This document shows, in pieces, positions 46,761-56,025 of a stretch of 64,000 nt of DNA. The stretch comes from Propionibacterium acidifaciens DSM 21887 (GTDB taxonomy: Bacteria; Actinomycetota; Actinomycetes; Propionibacteriales; Propionibacteriaceae): positions 124,001-188,000 of the forward strand of contig NZ_AUFR01000001.1 of assembly GCF_000426605.1 (NCBI RefSeq), given 5' to 3'. The notes under the pieces are model-generated. The model searched no databases, was not told the origin of the DNA, and saw nothing but the letters and a program-made list of their open reading frames with translations. How positions within the stretch are numbered: the stretch's first letter is position 1; each line of letters opens with the position of its first letter. Position numbers and translations under genes: made by a program.

Positions 46761-48392
46761 ATGGCACATGAACGCGCCGGGCAACCGGCTCTCCCCTCCG
46801 ATCTGATCAACGTCGACGAAGTGATCGGCGCCTACTACGACATGAAGCCCGACCCCGCCGATCCCGACCAGCAGGTCGTCTTCGGCACCTCGGGCCACCG
46901 CGGCTCCAGCCTCGACGGCGCCTTCAACGAGGCGCACATCGCGGCGATCACCCGGGCGATCGTCGAGTACCGGGCCTCGCAGGGCACCACTGGCCCGCTG
47001 TTCATCGCGAAGGACACCCACGGCCTGTCCCTACCGGCGTGGAAGACCGCCATCGAGGTGCTCGTCGCCGCCGGCGTGCACGTCATCGCCGAGCGCGAGG
47101 ACGAGTACACGCCCACCCCGGCCCTGTCGCGCGCCGTCATCGTCCACAACCGCGGCCGCAGCGCCGACCTGGCCGACGGCATCGTCGTGACGCCCTCGCA
47201 CAACCCGCCGCGCGACGGCGGCTTCAAGTACAACCCGCCGAACGGCGGCCCGGCCGACACCGACGCCACCGGCTGGATCGCCGCCCGCGCCAACGAGCTG
47301 CTCGCCGACCCGGGCTCCATCGAGCGCATCCCCTACGAGCGGGCCGCCTCCCAGGTGGAGCGCCACGACTACCGCACCGCCTACTGCGAGGATCTCGTCA
47401 ACGTCGTCGACATCGAGGCCATCAGGGCCTCGGGCCTGCGCATCGGGGCCGACCCGCTCGGCGGCGCCTCGGAGCAGTACTGGGAGTACATCTCCGAGAG
47501 GCTCATCCCCTCGATGACCGTCGTCAACAGGGTCATCGACCCCACCTGGTACTTCATGACGCTCGACACCGACGGCAAGATCCGGATGGACTGCTCGAGC
47601 CCGAACGCCATGGCCTCGCTCGTGCGCAACAAGGACGCGTACGACATCGCCACCGGCAACGATGCGGACTCGGACCGTCACGGCGTCGTGACGCCCGACG
47701 CCGGCCTCATGAACCCCAACCACTACCTGTCCGTCGCCATCGAGTACCTGTACGGGAACCGTCCGGGCTGGCCCGCCGGCACCGCCATCGGCAAGACCCT
47801 CGTGTCCAGCTCGATGATCGACAACGTGGCCGCCAAGCTCGGTCGCACGCTCGTCGAGGTGCCCGTCGGCTTCAAGTGGTTCGTCCCCGGCCTCATCAGC
47901 GGCGACCTCGGCTTCGGGGGCGAGGAGTCCGCAGGCGCCTCCTTCCTCGAGCTCGGCGGCGCCACGTGGACGACCGACAAGGACGGCCTCATCATGGATC
48001 TCCTGGCCGCCGAGATCACCGCGAGGACCGGCCAGACCCCGAGCCAGCACTACGCGAAGCTGGCCGCCGAGTTCGGCGACTACCACTACGCCCGCGTCGA
48101 CTCCGACGCCACCCGTGAGCAGAAGGCCCGGCTCAAGGCCCTCTCACCCGCCGACGTGAAGGCCACCGAGCTCGCCGGCGACCCGATCACCCACATCTAC
48201 ACCGAGGCCCCCGGCAACGGCGCGGCGATCGGCGGCGTCAAGGTGACGACCGACGGCGGCTGGTTCGCGGCCCGCCCCTCGGGCACCGAGGACAAGTACA
48301 AGATCTACGCCGAGTCCTTTCGCAGCGCCGAGCACCTGGCCCAGCTGCAGGAGGGTGCCCGGCAGGTGGTCTCGGAGGTCCTCGCGGGCTGA
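46761..48392 (+). CDS. pgm: Phosphoglucomutase (alpha-D-glucose-phosphate-specific)
   Basis: Interconverts glucose-1-phosphate and glucose-6-phosphate, 543 residues. VVFGTSGHRGSS near the start, the active serine in TPSHNPPRDGG, the metal loop GNDADSDRHG, the sugar-binding GGEESAGAS and the phosphate-binding ARPSGTEDKYKIY are all present. The ATG at 46761 has a GAGAAT -10-like box 6 nt upstream and no Shine-Dalgarno. It is divergent from the thioredoxin-TPR gene and supplies the glucan pathway encoded further right. A strong terminator follows. Confidence 0.95.
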   Translation: MAHERAGQPALPSDLINVDEVIGAYYDMKPDPADPDQQVVFGTSGHRGSSLDGAFNEAHIAAITRAIVEYRASQGTTGPLFIAKDTHGLSLPAWKTAIEVLVAAGVHVIAEREDEYTPTPALSRAVIVHNRGRSADLADGIVVTPSHNPPRDGGFKYNPPNGGPADTDATGWIAARANELLADPGSIERIPYERAASQVERHDYRTAYCEDLVNVVDIEAIRASGLRIGADPLGGASEQYWEYISERLIPSMTVVNRVIDPTWYFMTLDTDGKIRMDCSSPNAMASLVRNKDAYDIATGNDADSDRHGVVTPDAGLMNPNHYLSVAIEYLYGNRPGWPAGTAIGKTLVSSSMIDNVAAKLGRTLVEVPVGFKWFVPGLISGDLGFGGEESAGASFLELGGATWTTDKDGLIMDLLAAEITARTGQTPSQHYAKLAAEFGDYHYARVDSDATREQKARLKALSPADVKATELAGDPITHIYTEAPGNGAAIGGVKVTTDGGWFAARPSGTEDKYKIYAESFRSAEHLAQLQEGARQVVSEVLAG

Positions 48393-48402
48393 CCGCTGCT
48401 CC

Positions 48403-48435
48403 ACCGGGGGCCGGGCCGAGGGCCCGGCCCCCGGT
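48403..48435. terminator. Strong terminator after pgm
   Basis: A perfect 15-bp stem (48403-48417 with 48421-48435) with a GAG loop, 10 bp after the pgm stop. Confidence 0.85.
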
Positions 48436-48520
48436 CGTCCCCGCCCCCGGGCTCGGTCGCAGCGACGTCGGCCCGGGCGCCGCAGGGCGCAGACGGTGTC
48501 CCGAGGAGCCGCGCGGAGGA

Positions 48521-48548
48521 GCCCGGATCCATGATGCGGGATCCGGGC
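48521..48548. repeat. Inverted repeat with 10-bp stem
   Basis: GCCCGGATCC at 48521-48530 pairs with GGATCCGGGC at 48539-48548 across an 8-nt loop. It may end transcripts arriving from the minus-strand genes beginning at 48704. Confidence 0.5.
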
Positions 48549-48703
48549 GGGTCGTGCCGTCGTGGGGGCGGACCGGTCCGCGCGGCGATGACGACGGGGA
48601 CCGGGCTCTGCGGAGGAATGACCGCCCGCACCGGGCATGCGATCCGGAATGCGACCCGAACCGGGTACTCCGCCTCTTCCGCGTCGTGCCCCCGGGCACC
48701 GGC

Positions 48704-48997
48704 TCAGCGGCCGATCGGCAGCGCCGTTGAACCCAGCGCCCGCACGGAGGCGGTCAGCTCATCCTCCGGGGCCATGGTTTCCGCCCAGCAGGCCGCGGAC
48801 GCGTCCCTGGTCCCCGACACGACCCGGACCCGGTCGCTGTCCACGGTGTGGCCGCGCCGGGTGAACTCCCCGTACCGGGCGCGACGGTCCACGGTCGCCG
48901 TACCTGTGTAGAACACCTCCGTCCGGTGGGGCTCCTCGAAGGACGCCTCGACGCCCCGGAGGTCGAGGCACGGCCAATACCGTCCTCCCGCCGTCAT
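48704..48997 (-). pseudogene. Fragment of an unrecognised protein gene
   Basis: A 97-residue frame from ATG 48997 to the stop at 48704. The sequence from CLDLRGVEASFEEPHRTEVFYTGTATVD onward looks protein-like, but there is no signal peptide or clean start. In another frame at 49094-49014 a segment FGWATIITCLTGLVQ also looks protein-like and seems to lead into this one. Together they suggest a broken gene. The ATG overlaps the stop of the preceding fragment by 4 bp, which may be chance. No family is recognised. Confidence 0.4.
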
Positions 48998-49805
48998 CGC
49001 CGGGGGAAGGACGGCGCTGGACGAGGCCGGTGAGGCACGTGATGATGGTCGCCCACCCGAAGGCCCTCCCCTGACCGACAGCGGCCTCGGCCATGGGGAT
49101 CGGGGCCCTCGCGCGCCGTTCGCGCCCTGCGCAGGCCCCTCGTCGTGCTCGGGGACGGGACTTCTCGAGGCGGGCATGGCGGCTGCGCCTTCAGGCGCAG
49201 CCCGTGGACAACCCCGGTGATCGACCCGTCGAAGCTGCACGAGTCGCCCCTGTGGGTCTGGTATTTCATGACGATCTTGAGCGCGTTCACGTTCGAGACG
49301 TCGACCTCGATCGGCTTCACCTCGTCGAAAGCGATGTCGACGAGTCGGTCGCTCGCCCCGTCCGTGTGGATCTCGATCCGGAGCACGTTGTCCGAGGAGC
49401 GGGAGTCATTCGCCTGACCCGCGCTGAAAGAGAGGCTCCTGCGCAGATGGCGAGTCCCAGCTCGAGGACGGCCTCACCGTAGGAGAGCCCTCCGCCGATC
49501 GCCTTCTGTCTGCCCCCCAGCGTCGCCACGTCGTGGAGGTCCTCCGTCATGTCGTCGTCGACCATGAAGAAGTCGGTGATCGTGAGATCCCTCCCCATCG
49601 GTGTCGTCGGGATCGGGAGTGGGCCGGGAGGAGCCGTCGGACGGGGGACGAGGACCGCGCCGTCGGAGTCGAGCGGGGGGTTCGACGGGGACGAGGCGGA
49701 GGGATCTGCCGCGGACGACGAGGACGTCGGCTCCCCGGCGCACCCGGAGAGGGCCACGGGGAGGGCGAGGGCGGTCAGCACCCCTCCTTTTCCGGGAACG
49801 GTCAT
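48994..49805 (-). pseudogene. Frameshifted lipoprotein with NPCBM-like domain
   Basis: ATG 49805 begins a lipoprotein signal (VLTALALPVALSGC, lipobox LSGC), a Ser/Pro-rich linker and a domain starting ITDFFMVDDDMTEDLHDVATLGGRQKAIG. Near 49425-49440 the frame breaks. The natural continuation LSFSAGQANDSRSSDN, VLRIEIHTDGASDRLVDIAFD, IEVDVSNVNALKIVMKYQ and VVHGLRLKA is in the next frame, and that frame ends at 48994 after a low-complexity tail. The intact protein would resemble the NPCBM carbohydrate-binding modules of surface lipoproteins. A single indel explains the break. Confidence 0.7.
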
Positions 49806-49990
49806 GACACGACGATGTACGGGTCGTGCGAGGGGGCGCAACGGCAGCTCTTGGACTCCTCGCGCCCATCCGGGAGGCCCCTGACCCCTCCCGCACCTGT
49901 TCGGGACGCCCGGCCCGGGGCCGCGGTCCCGAGATTCTCCGAACACGCCAAGGCGACGGCTCGCAGGGGGCGCTCACCGCTTCGTCGCGC

Positions 49991-50788
49991 TCACCGCGGG
50001 CCGGGTCGCGGATCGACGGGGGAGCCCGCCTCGGTGTAGCCCAGACCGGTGCCGTCGAGGATGCCGGCGATGCGCCGGGCTGAGAAGTCCTCGACCCGCG
50101 AGGGGATTTCGTCCGGCTCCGCCCAGTGGTAGCCGCGGATCTCCTCGGGCGGGGGCACGAAGTCCTCGACGGCCCCGGCCGCCAGGCGTCCGCCGTCGAA
50201 GATGAACTCGAGGGCGTCGTGCCAGCCCAGGTAGGGCGGCATCCAGTCGGCGACGAGCGGGGCGCCGAGGGCGATCTCGACGCCGAGCTCCTCGCGGACC
50301 TCGCGGAGCGCGCCGGCGCGCGGCGACTCGTTCGCCTCGACGACGCCGCCGGGAAGTTCCCAGTGGTCCTTGTAGGTTGGCTCGACGAACAGGACCCGAC
50401 CGGTCTCGTCGCGGACGAGCACGTGGCCGATGACGCGGTGGGTCGGCATGACCGAGTCCATGATCGCCGTCATGGCGCCCATGCCGTAGACTTGGTCCTC
50501 GATGAGGCGCGCGTACAGCAGAGCGTCCGTGTAGCCGCCGCTGCCGTCGGGCACGACCCGGCGGCGGCGCCCCTCGCGCCGGAAACCGGCCTTGTGGAGG
50601 GCGCGCTGAGCGGCCCTGTCGGTGGCGGGGATGCTCGCCTCGACCCGGCGCAGGCCCCGGCCGATGAGGGAGTCGTCGGCCGCCAGCGAGACGGCCTCGT
50701 CGAGGGTCGGCTGATCGGCGTAGCCCGACCAGTGCAGGACCCCGACGTCGCCCTCGGCGACGACGCGCACCTGGAAACCGTCAGTCAT
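49991..50788 (-). CDS. Nudix hydrolase with N-terminal partial GNAT-like domain
   Basis: A 265-residue protein. Residues 1-105 contain an acetyltransferase-like half (TDRAAQRALHKAGFRREGRRRR, LLYARL at its end) that recalls the C-terminal part of RimJ/RimL GNAT enzymes. A Nudix domain follows (about 115-260) with the box GGVVEANESPRAGALREVREELG. Members of this group hydrolyse nucleoside diphosphate derivatives; the real substrate is unknown. ATG 50788 has GGGAGGGG upstream. It follows the glgB gene on the same strand, but a terminator-like hairpin separates them. Confidence 0.85.
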   Translation of the reverse strand: MTDGFQVRVVAEGDVGVLHWSGYADQPTLDEAVSLAADDSLIGRGLRRVEASIPATDRAAQRALHKAGFRREGRRRRVVPDGSGGYTDALLYARLIEDQVYGMGAMTAIMDSVMPTHRVIGHVLVRDETGRVLFVEPTYKDHWELPGGVVEANESPRAGALREVREELGVEIALGAPLVADWMPPYLGWHDALEFIFDGGRLAAGAVEDFVPPPEEIRGYHWAEPDEIPSRVEDFSARRIAGILDGTGLGYTEAGSPVDPRPGPR

Positions 50789-50822
50789 GGTGGACCCCTC
50801 CCGATCCCTCGCCGCGACGGGC

Positions 50823-50854
50823 ACGGGCCCGGCCCCCTCAGGGGTCGGGCCCGT
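50823..50854. terminator. Terminator after the glgE-treS-mak-glgB cluster
   Basis: A 14-bp stem with one G-T pair (50823-50836 with 50841-50854) and a 4-nt loop lies 36 bp after the glgB stop and before the Nudix gene. Confidence 0.75.
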
Positions 50855-50889
50855 CGGCGTCAGCTGCGAATCTAGCGCGGATCCGCTGC

Positions 50890-52809
50890 TCAGCGGTCCT
50901 GATGGGCGCTGGCGACCGGGTCGTAGGCCAGCCACAGGCCGGACAGCGGCGGCACCCTCACCATGAGCTGGTCGGTGCCGTCCTCGCCGACGAAGGTGGT
51001 CAGGACGCCGTTCTCGTAGCCGCCGTCGCCGTCCCACCTGGTGTCGGATGTGTTGAGGATCTCGCGCCACACGCCGGGCCTGGGTACCCGGATCGCGTAC
51101 TGCTCGTACGGCTCCGGCGAGAAGTTCGCCATGCAGGCGACGATCTCGCGCTCGTGGTCGGCGCCGTAGCGCAGCCAGCTGAAGGTGTTGGCCATCCAGT
51201 CGTTGGCGTTGATCCAGCTGAAGCCGTCGGGCTCGCAGTCGCGCTCGTACAGGGCGGGCGTGGCGGCCTGCACCAGGTTGATCTCGCGCATCATGTCGCG
51301 CAGGCCCTTGTGCCACTGCATGCCGTCGACCCACCACTCGAGGCCGGCCTCCTCGTTCCACTCGGCGCGCTCGCCGAATTCCTGGCCCATGAACAGCAGC
51401 TGCTTGCCGGGGAAGGCCCACATGAACGAGTAGAAGGTGCGCAGGGTGGAGAATTTGCGCCAGTCGTCCTGGGGCACCTTGTTGACCATGGAGCCCTTGC
51501 CGTGGACGACCTCGTCGTGGCTGATCGGCAGGATGTAGTTCTCCGAGTAGGCGTACACCATCGCGAAGGTCATCTCGTTGTGGTGGTACTGCCGGTAGAT
51601 CGGGTCGAGCTCGATGTACTCGAGCGAGTCGTTCATCCAGCCCATGTTCCACTTGAAGCCGAAGCCCAGGCCGCCCTCGTGCACCGGCTTGGTGACCCCG
51701 GGGAAGCTCGTGGACTCCTCGGCGATCATCATGACGCCCGGCTGACGCTCGTACAGGTGCTTGTTGACGTAGCGCAGGAGGTCGATGGCCTCGAGGTTCT
51801 CGCGGCCGCCGTACTTGTTGGGCACCCACTCGCCCTCCTTGCGGGAGTAGTCGAGGTAGAGCATCGAGGCGACCGCGTCGACGCGCAGGGCGTCGATGTG
51901 GAACTCGCTGACCCAGTACAGGGCGTTCGAGACGAGGAAGCTCTTGACCTCGTTGCGCCCGTAGTTGAAGACGTAGGTGCCCCAGTCGGGGTGCACGCCC
52001 TGCCTCGGATCGGCGTGCTCGTACAGCGCCGTGCCGTCGAAGCGGCCGAGCGCCCAGTCGTCCCTGGGGAAGTGGCCGGGCACCCAGTCGAGGATGACGC
52101 CGATGCCGGCGGCGTGGAGGGCCTCGATGAGCACGCGCAGCTCGTCGGGGTCGCCGTAGCGCGAGTCGGCGGCGTAGTAGCCGGTGACCTGGTAGCCCCA
52201 GCTGGCCGCCAGCGGGTGCGCCATGACGGGCATGAGCTCGACGTGCGTGTATCCCATCCAGCGGACGTACTCGGGCAGCTCCTCGACGAGCTGCGTGTAG
52301 CCCAGGCCCTTGCGCCAGCTGCCCAGGTGGAGCTCGTAGATGCTCATCTGGGAGTGGTACGGGTCGGCCGCGGCCCGTCGGGCGAGCCACTCGTCCTCGC
52401 TCGGCGCCCACTCGTGGTGGGACGTCCAGACGACGGAGGCGTTCTCGGGGGGCCTCTGGGAGTGGAAGGCGTAGGGGTCGACCTTCTCCTGCCAGGTGCC
52501 GTCGGCGTGCTGGATCTTGTACTTGTACCTCGTGCCCTCGAGCACGTCCTCCTTCCACAGCGCCCAGACGCCGGAGCCGGGGACGAGCTCCATGTCGTCG
52601 CCCTGCCACCAGTTGAAGTCGCCCATCACCTGGACGCGGCGGGCGTTGGGGGCCCAGACGGCGAAACGCGTGCCGCGCAGTGCTCCCCGGGTCGGGTCCT
52701 GGACCTCGACGACGTGGGAGCCGAGCCGCCGCCAGGCCTCGGTGTCGCCACCGGTGTGGAAACCCTCGAGGTCCCGACCGGTCAGGTTCCCGAAATTCGT
52801 TCGAGTCAT
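50890..52809 (-). CDS. glgB: 1,4-alpha-glucan branching enzyme (GlgB)
   Basis: Introduces alpha-1,6 branches, 639 residues. It has the CBM48 domain (GTRFAVWAPNARRVQVMGDFN), the GH13 catalytic barrel with FHIDALRVDAVASMLY (nucleophile Asp), MMIAEESTSFP (acid Glu) and ILPISHDEVVHGKGSM, and a C-terminal beta domain. It is about 90-100 residues shorter than the mycobacterial form because the extra N1 domain is missing. ATG 52809 has GAAAGG upstream. It is the last gene of the glgE-treS-mak-glgB set and branches the linear glucan made by GlgE. Confidence 0.95.
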   Translation of the reverse strand: MTRTNFGNLTGRDLEGFHTGGDTEAWRRLGSHVVEVQDPTRGALRGTRFAVWAPNARRVQVMGDFNWWQGDDMELVPGSGVWALWKEDVLEGTRYKYKIQHADGTWQEKVDPYAFHSQRPPENASVVWTSHHEWAPSEDEWLARRAAADPYHSQMSIYELHLGSWRKGLGYTQLVEELPEYVRWMGYTHVELMPVMAHPLAASWGYQVTGYYAADSRYGDPDELRVLIEALHAAGIGVILDWVPGHFPRDDWALGRFDGTALYEHADPRQGVHPDWGTYVFNYGRNEVKSFLVSNALYWVSEFHIDALRVDAVASMLYLDYSRKEGEWVPNKYGGRENLEAIDLLRYVNKHLYERQPGVMMIAEESTSFPGVTKPVHEGGLGFGFKWNMGWMNDSLEYIELDPIYRQYHHNEMTFAMVYAYSENYILPISHDEVVHGKGSMVNKVPQDDWRKFSTLRTFYSFMWAFPGKQLLFMGQEFGERAEWNEEAGLEWWVDGMQWHKGLRDMMREINLVQAATPALYERDCEPDGFSWINANDWMANTFSWLRYGADHEREIVACMANFSPEPYEQYAIRVPRPGVWREILNTSDTRWDGDGGYENGVLTTFVGEDGTDQLMVRVPPLSGLWLAYDPVASAHQDR

Positions 52810-52843
52810 GCCAAGCCTTTCTGCAGTGGCGCGGGGGAGCGCG

Positions 52844-54148
52844 CTAGTCGGACGTCCCGAGAGCGACCAGTCTCTCAAGAGCATTCAGCGGTATGTGGAT
52901 CCAGTCGGGCCGGTTGCGGTGCTCGTAGAGCACTTCGTAGACAGCTTTGTCCGCCACATACGCACTCAGCGTATCGTCTCGGCCGACGAACGGCTCGTCG
53001 GTGTCCACGCAGGCGCCGACGAAGGCGTTCACGCAGGTCAACTCCCAGTCCTCGCGATCGGCAGGGGCCAGCCCGGTCGCGGTGGCGGCGGCGTATCCGA
53101 AGGAGCGGACCATGCCGGCGACATCGCGCAGCGGGCTGTCGGGGCGTCGGCGCTCGGCCAGCGACTTGAGGGGCTCGCCCTCGAAGTCGATGATGTGCCA
53201 TCCGTCCCGCCCCAGCAGGGTCTGGCCCAGGTGGAAGTCCCCGTGGATGCGCTGGGAGGCCAGCTCCCGGCCGCGCAGGGCGTCGAAGAGGCGGCGCACC
53301 CGCCGTTCGTGCCCGGCCAGTGCCGGGACCTCGTCCGCGGCGGCGGCGAGGCGTGCGGTCATGGCGTCGGCGATGGCGTCGCCGTCCAGGGAGCCGGTGC
53401 CGAGCTGGGCGGCGAGGGCCGCGTGGACCAGCCCCAGCGCGCGGCCGAGCCGGGCGGCGTGGGCGGAGAAGTCGTGGCCCGCGGCGGCCTCGGCGGTGGC
53501 CAGCGCCCAGCCGTCCCGGGCGGCGTCGATGCGGGTCGTGATCATCGCCAGGTCGACCCGCGCGCCGCCGCCGGGGGTGGCGCTCAGCGAGCCGAGCAGC
53601 TCGTCGGTGCTGCGCACGCCGGCTCTCGCCAGGGCCTCGTGCAGCTCGATGTCGATGCTGCGGCCGGGCTCGAGACGGCGGATGACCTTGATGAGGGCGC
53701 TGGCGCCGAGGAAGACGGTCGAGTTGGACTGCTCGCCCTCGAAGGGGCGCACCGGCCGCGGGTCCGCCGGCAGGGCGTCGACGGCGAGGCGCCCCTGCCA
53801 GTCGGCGCCGCGCCCGTCGCCCCTCAGCGCGTCGACGAGGGCGAGGACGGCCTGCGGGTCGCGGGTGGCGTCGTGCACCCACCGCCGGTCTCCGCCGGGT
53901 CCGCTCCCGAGGACGGCGCCGGCGAGACGGTCCGGCCGGTAGCTGAGCAGCAGCTGGTAGTCCTCGGTGCGCCCGTCCGGGTAGGCCACCGAGAGGATCT
54001 CGGTGCGGACCGCGGGCCCGCCCCGGCCCGGTGGGACGAACCAGTCCAGCGGGCGGATGGACACCGGCTCGGCGCCGCCGTCCTTGCCCGCGAACCAGCG
54101 CGATCCCCGCGCGTGGGCCCACCGCGGATCGGTCCGCAACTCACTCAT
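52844..54148 (-). CDS. mak: Maltokinase (Mak/Pep2)
   Basis: Phosphorylates maltose to maltose-1-phosphate, the GlgE donor. The 434 residues include SRWFAGKDG at the start, the EQSNSTVFLGASALIKVIRRLEPG nucleotide-binding lobe, catalytic loop IHGDFHLGQTL and metal motif HIIDFEGEP. Four consecutive ATG codons (54146-54157) lie at the start; with GGGAGG directly before them, the third or fourth ATG has the best spacing, so I use 54148. The gene overlaps treS by about 8 bp, coupling maltose production to its phosphorylation. Confidence 0.93.
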   Translation of the reverse strand: MSELRTDPRWAHARGSRWFAGKDGGAEPVSIRPLDWFVPPGRGGPAVRTEILSVAYPDGRTEDYQLLLSYRPDRLAGAVLGSGPGGDRRWVHDATRDPQAVLALVDALRGDGRGADWQGRLAVDALPADPRPVRPFEGEQSNSTVFLGASALIKVIRRLEPGRSIDIELHEALARAGVRSTDELLGSLSATPGGGARVDLAMITTRIDAARDGWALATAEAAAGHDFSAHAARLGRALGLVHAALAAQLGTGSLDGDAIADAMTARLAAAADEVPALAGHERRVRRLFDALRGRELASQRIHGDFHLGQTLLGRDGWHIIDFEGEPLKSLAERRRPDSPLRDVAGMVRSFGYAAATATGLAPADREDWELTCVNAFVGACVDTDEPFVGRDDTLSAYVADKAVYEVLYEHRNRPDWIHIPLNALERLVALGTSD

Positions 54149-55940
54149 CATCATCATCCTCCCGAGGTTCCTCGAGCCGGAGCCAGGCGAAGCCCCACGG
54201 CGGCAGACGGTGCCTGAACTCGTGGTCGGAGCCGACCGGTTCGTGGCGCCGGGCCGAGATGAGATCGACGGTCTGGTAGTCGGAGAAGTCCGGCAGGTAC
54301 AGCAGGATGTCCTGCGGCTCCGGCGAGAGATTGTTCAGGCACAGGACGCTGCAGGTGCCGTCCTCGCCCTCCAGGGTACGCAGATAGCTCAACACGGCGT
54401 CGTTCTCGCCGCCCAGGTCCATGAACCCGCCCAGGCCGAAGACGGGGCTGTCGCGCCGGGTGGCGAGCATCGAGCGCAGCCAGAACAGCAGCGAGGTCGG
54501 GTCGTTCAGCTGGTCGTAGACATTCACGTGGCGCGGGTCGTAGCGCCCGTCGGCGATGAGCGGCAGGTAGAAGTCGTCGGGCTCGGCGCGGGAGAAGCCC
54601 GCCCGGCTCTCGCCGGTCCACTGCATCGGGGTGCGCACCCCGTCGCGGTCGGGCAGGCCGACGTCGTCGCCCATGCCGATCTCGTCGCCGTAGTAGAGCA
54701 CGGGGGAGCCGGGCAGGGACAGCAGCATCGCGTGCATGAGGCGGATCTTGTCCTGGTCGCCGCCCATGAGGGGGGCCAGGCGCCGACGGATGCCCAGGTT
54801 CAGCCGCATGCGCGGATCGGGCGCGTAGTGACGCCACATGTACCGGCGATCGTCCTCGGTGACCATCTCGAGGGTCAGCTCGTCGTGGTTGCGCAGGAAG
54901 ACGCCCCACTGGCAGCCGTCGGGCAGCGGGGGCGTCGAGGCGAGGATCGTCGTGACCGCCTCGCGGGTGTGACGCTCCATGGCCATGTAGAGACGGGGCA
55001 TCACGGGGAAGTGGAAGGCCATCTGGCACTCGTCGCCGTCGCCGTAGTACTCGATGACGTCGTGGGGCCACTGGTTCGCCTCGCACAGCAGGATGCGGCC
55101 GGGGAACTCGTTCTCGATCATCCGGCGCACCCGTTTGAGGACGGCGTGGGTGCCGGGCAGGTTCTCGCAGTTCGTGCCCTCGGCCTCGACCAGGTAGGGC
55201 ACGGCGTCGAGACGCAGCCCGTCGACGCCGAAGCCCAGCCAGAAGCGCAGGGTGTCGAGCATCTCGGCCAGCACCTTCGGGTTCTCGTAGTTGAGATCGG
55301 GCTGGTGGGAGTAGAAGCGGTGCCAGTAGTACTGGCCGCGCACCTCGTCCCAGGTCCAGTTCGAGGTCTCGGTGTCGAGGAAGATGATGCGCGCGTCGGG
55401 ATAGCCGTCGGGCTCGTCGCGCCACACGTAGTAGTCGCCGAAGGGGCCGTCGGGGTCGGTGCGGGAGGCCTGGAACCACGGGTGGCTGCTCGAGGTGTGG
55501 TTCATGACGAAGTCGATGATCACCCGCATGCCGCGGTCGTGGGCCGCGTCGATGAACTCGCCGAACCCCTCCAGGGTGCCGAGACCGGGCTGCACCGAGC
55601 GGAAGTCGGAGACGTCGTAGCCGCCGTCGCTCATCGGGGAGCTGAAGAAGGGCGGGAGCCACAGGCAGTCGACGCCCAGCCACTGGAGGTAGTCCAGGTG
55701 GCGGGTCAGGCCCGCCAAGTCCCCGAGGCCGTCGTCGTCGGAGTCGGCGAACGAGCGGACGAGCACCTCGTAGAAGACGGCCGTCCGGAACCACGAGGTG
55801 TCGTTCGGGTCGATCGCACCGCTCGGTTTCGTGAGGGCCAGGGCCAGTTCCAGTTGGGCGTCGTAGTCGACCAGCTCCGATCCTCCGGGGGCCGGCCCGT
55901 TCGCCCGTCCGTTCGGTTCGACGGCAGTGATCGTCACCAT
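54141..55940 (-). CDS. treS: Trehalose synthase / maltose alpha-D-glucosyltransferase (TreS)
   Basis: Interconverts trehalose and maltose, 599 residues, GH13. The sequence shows WFRTAVFYEVLVRSFADSDDDG, DFVMNHTSSSHPWFQ, FGVDGLRLDAVPYLVEAEG (nucleophile), LCEANQWPHDVIEYYGDGDECQMAFHFP (acid) and LRNHDELTLE. It is the stand-alone form without a fused maltokinase. The start is uncertain: ATG 55940 has AGGAG directly abutting, GTG 55937 has better spacing, and a GTG at 55997 also fits. The gene lies 85 bp after glgE. Confidence 0.94.
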   Translation of the reverse strand: MVTITAVEPNGRANGPAPGGSELVDYDAQLELALALTKPSGAIDPNDTSWFRTAVFYEVLVRSFADSDDDGLGDLAGLTRHLDYLQWLGVDCLWLPPFFSSPMSDGGYDVSDFRSVQPGLGTLEGFGEFIDAAHDRGMRVIIDFVMNHTSSSHPWFQASRTDPDGPFGDYYVWRDEPDGYPDARIIFLDTETSNWTWDEVRGQYYWHRFYSHQPDLNYENPKVLAEMLDTLRFWLGFGVDGLRLDAVPYLVEAEGTNCENLPGTHAVLKRVRRMIENEFPGRILLCEANQWPHDVIEYYGDGDECQMAFHFPVMPRLYMAMERHTREAVTTILASTPPLPDGCQWGVFLRNHDELTLEMVTEDDRRYMWRHYAPDPRMRLNLGIRRRLAPLMGGDQDKIRLMHAMLLSLPGSPVLYYGDEIGMGDDVGLPDRDGVRTPMQWTGESRAGFSRAEPDDFYLPLIADGRYDPRHVNVYDQLNDPTSLLFWLRSMLATRRDSPVFGLGGFMDLGGENDAVLSYLRTLEGEDGTCSVLCLNNLSPEPQDILLYLPDFSDYQTVDLISARRHEPVGSDHEFRHRLPPWGFAWLRLEEPREDDDDE

Positions 55941-56025
55941 CTCCTGAGATGTTGTCCGTGTGCTGGGTGGGGGTGCAGCGTCGGACGGGCGGTGCACACC
56001 GGTGGCTCGTCCGGCTCGTCGCCGG

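Larger units (their letters stand above)
48393..48703. other. Intergenic region rich in hairpins after pgm
   Basis: About 310 bp with no gene that I can support. It contains the pgm terminator (48403-48435), a second 10-bp stem (48521-48548) and further short inverted repeats. Minus-strand decayed genes end at 48704. Confidence 0.5.
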
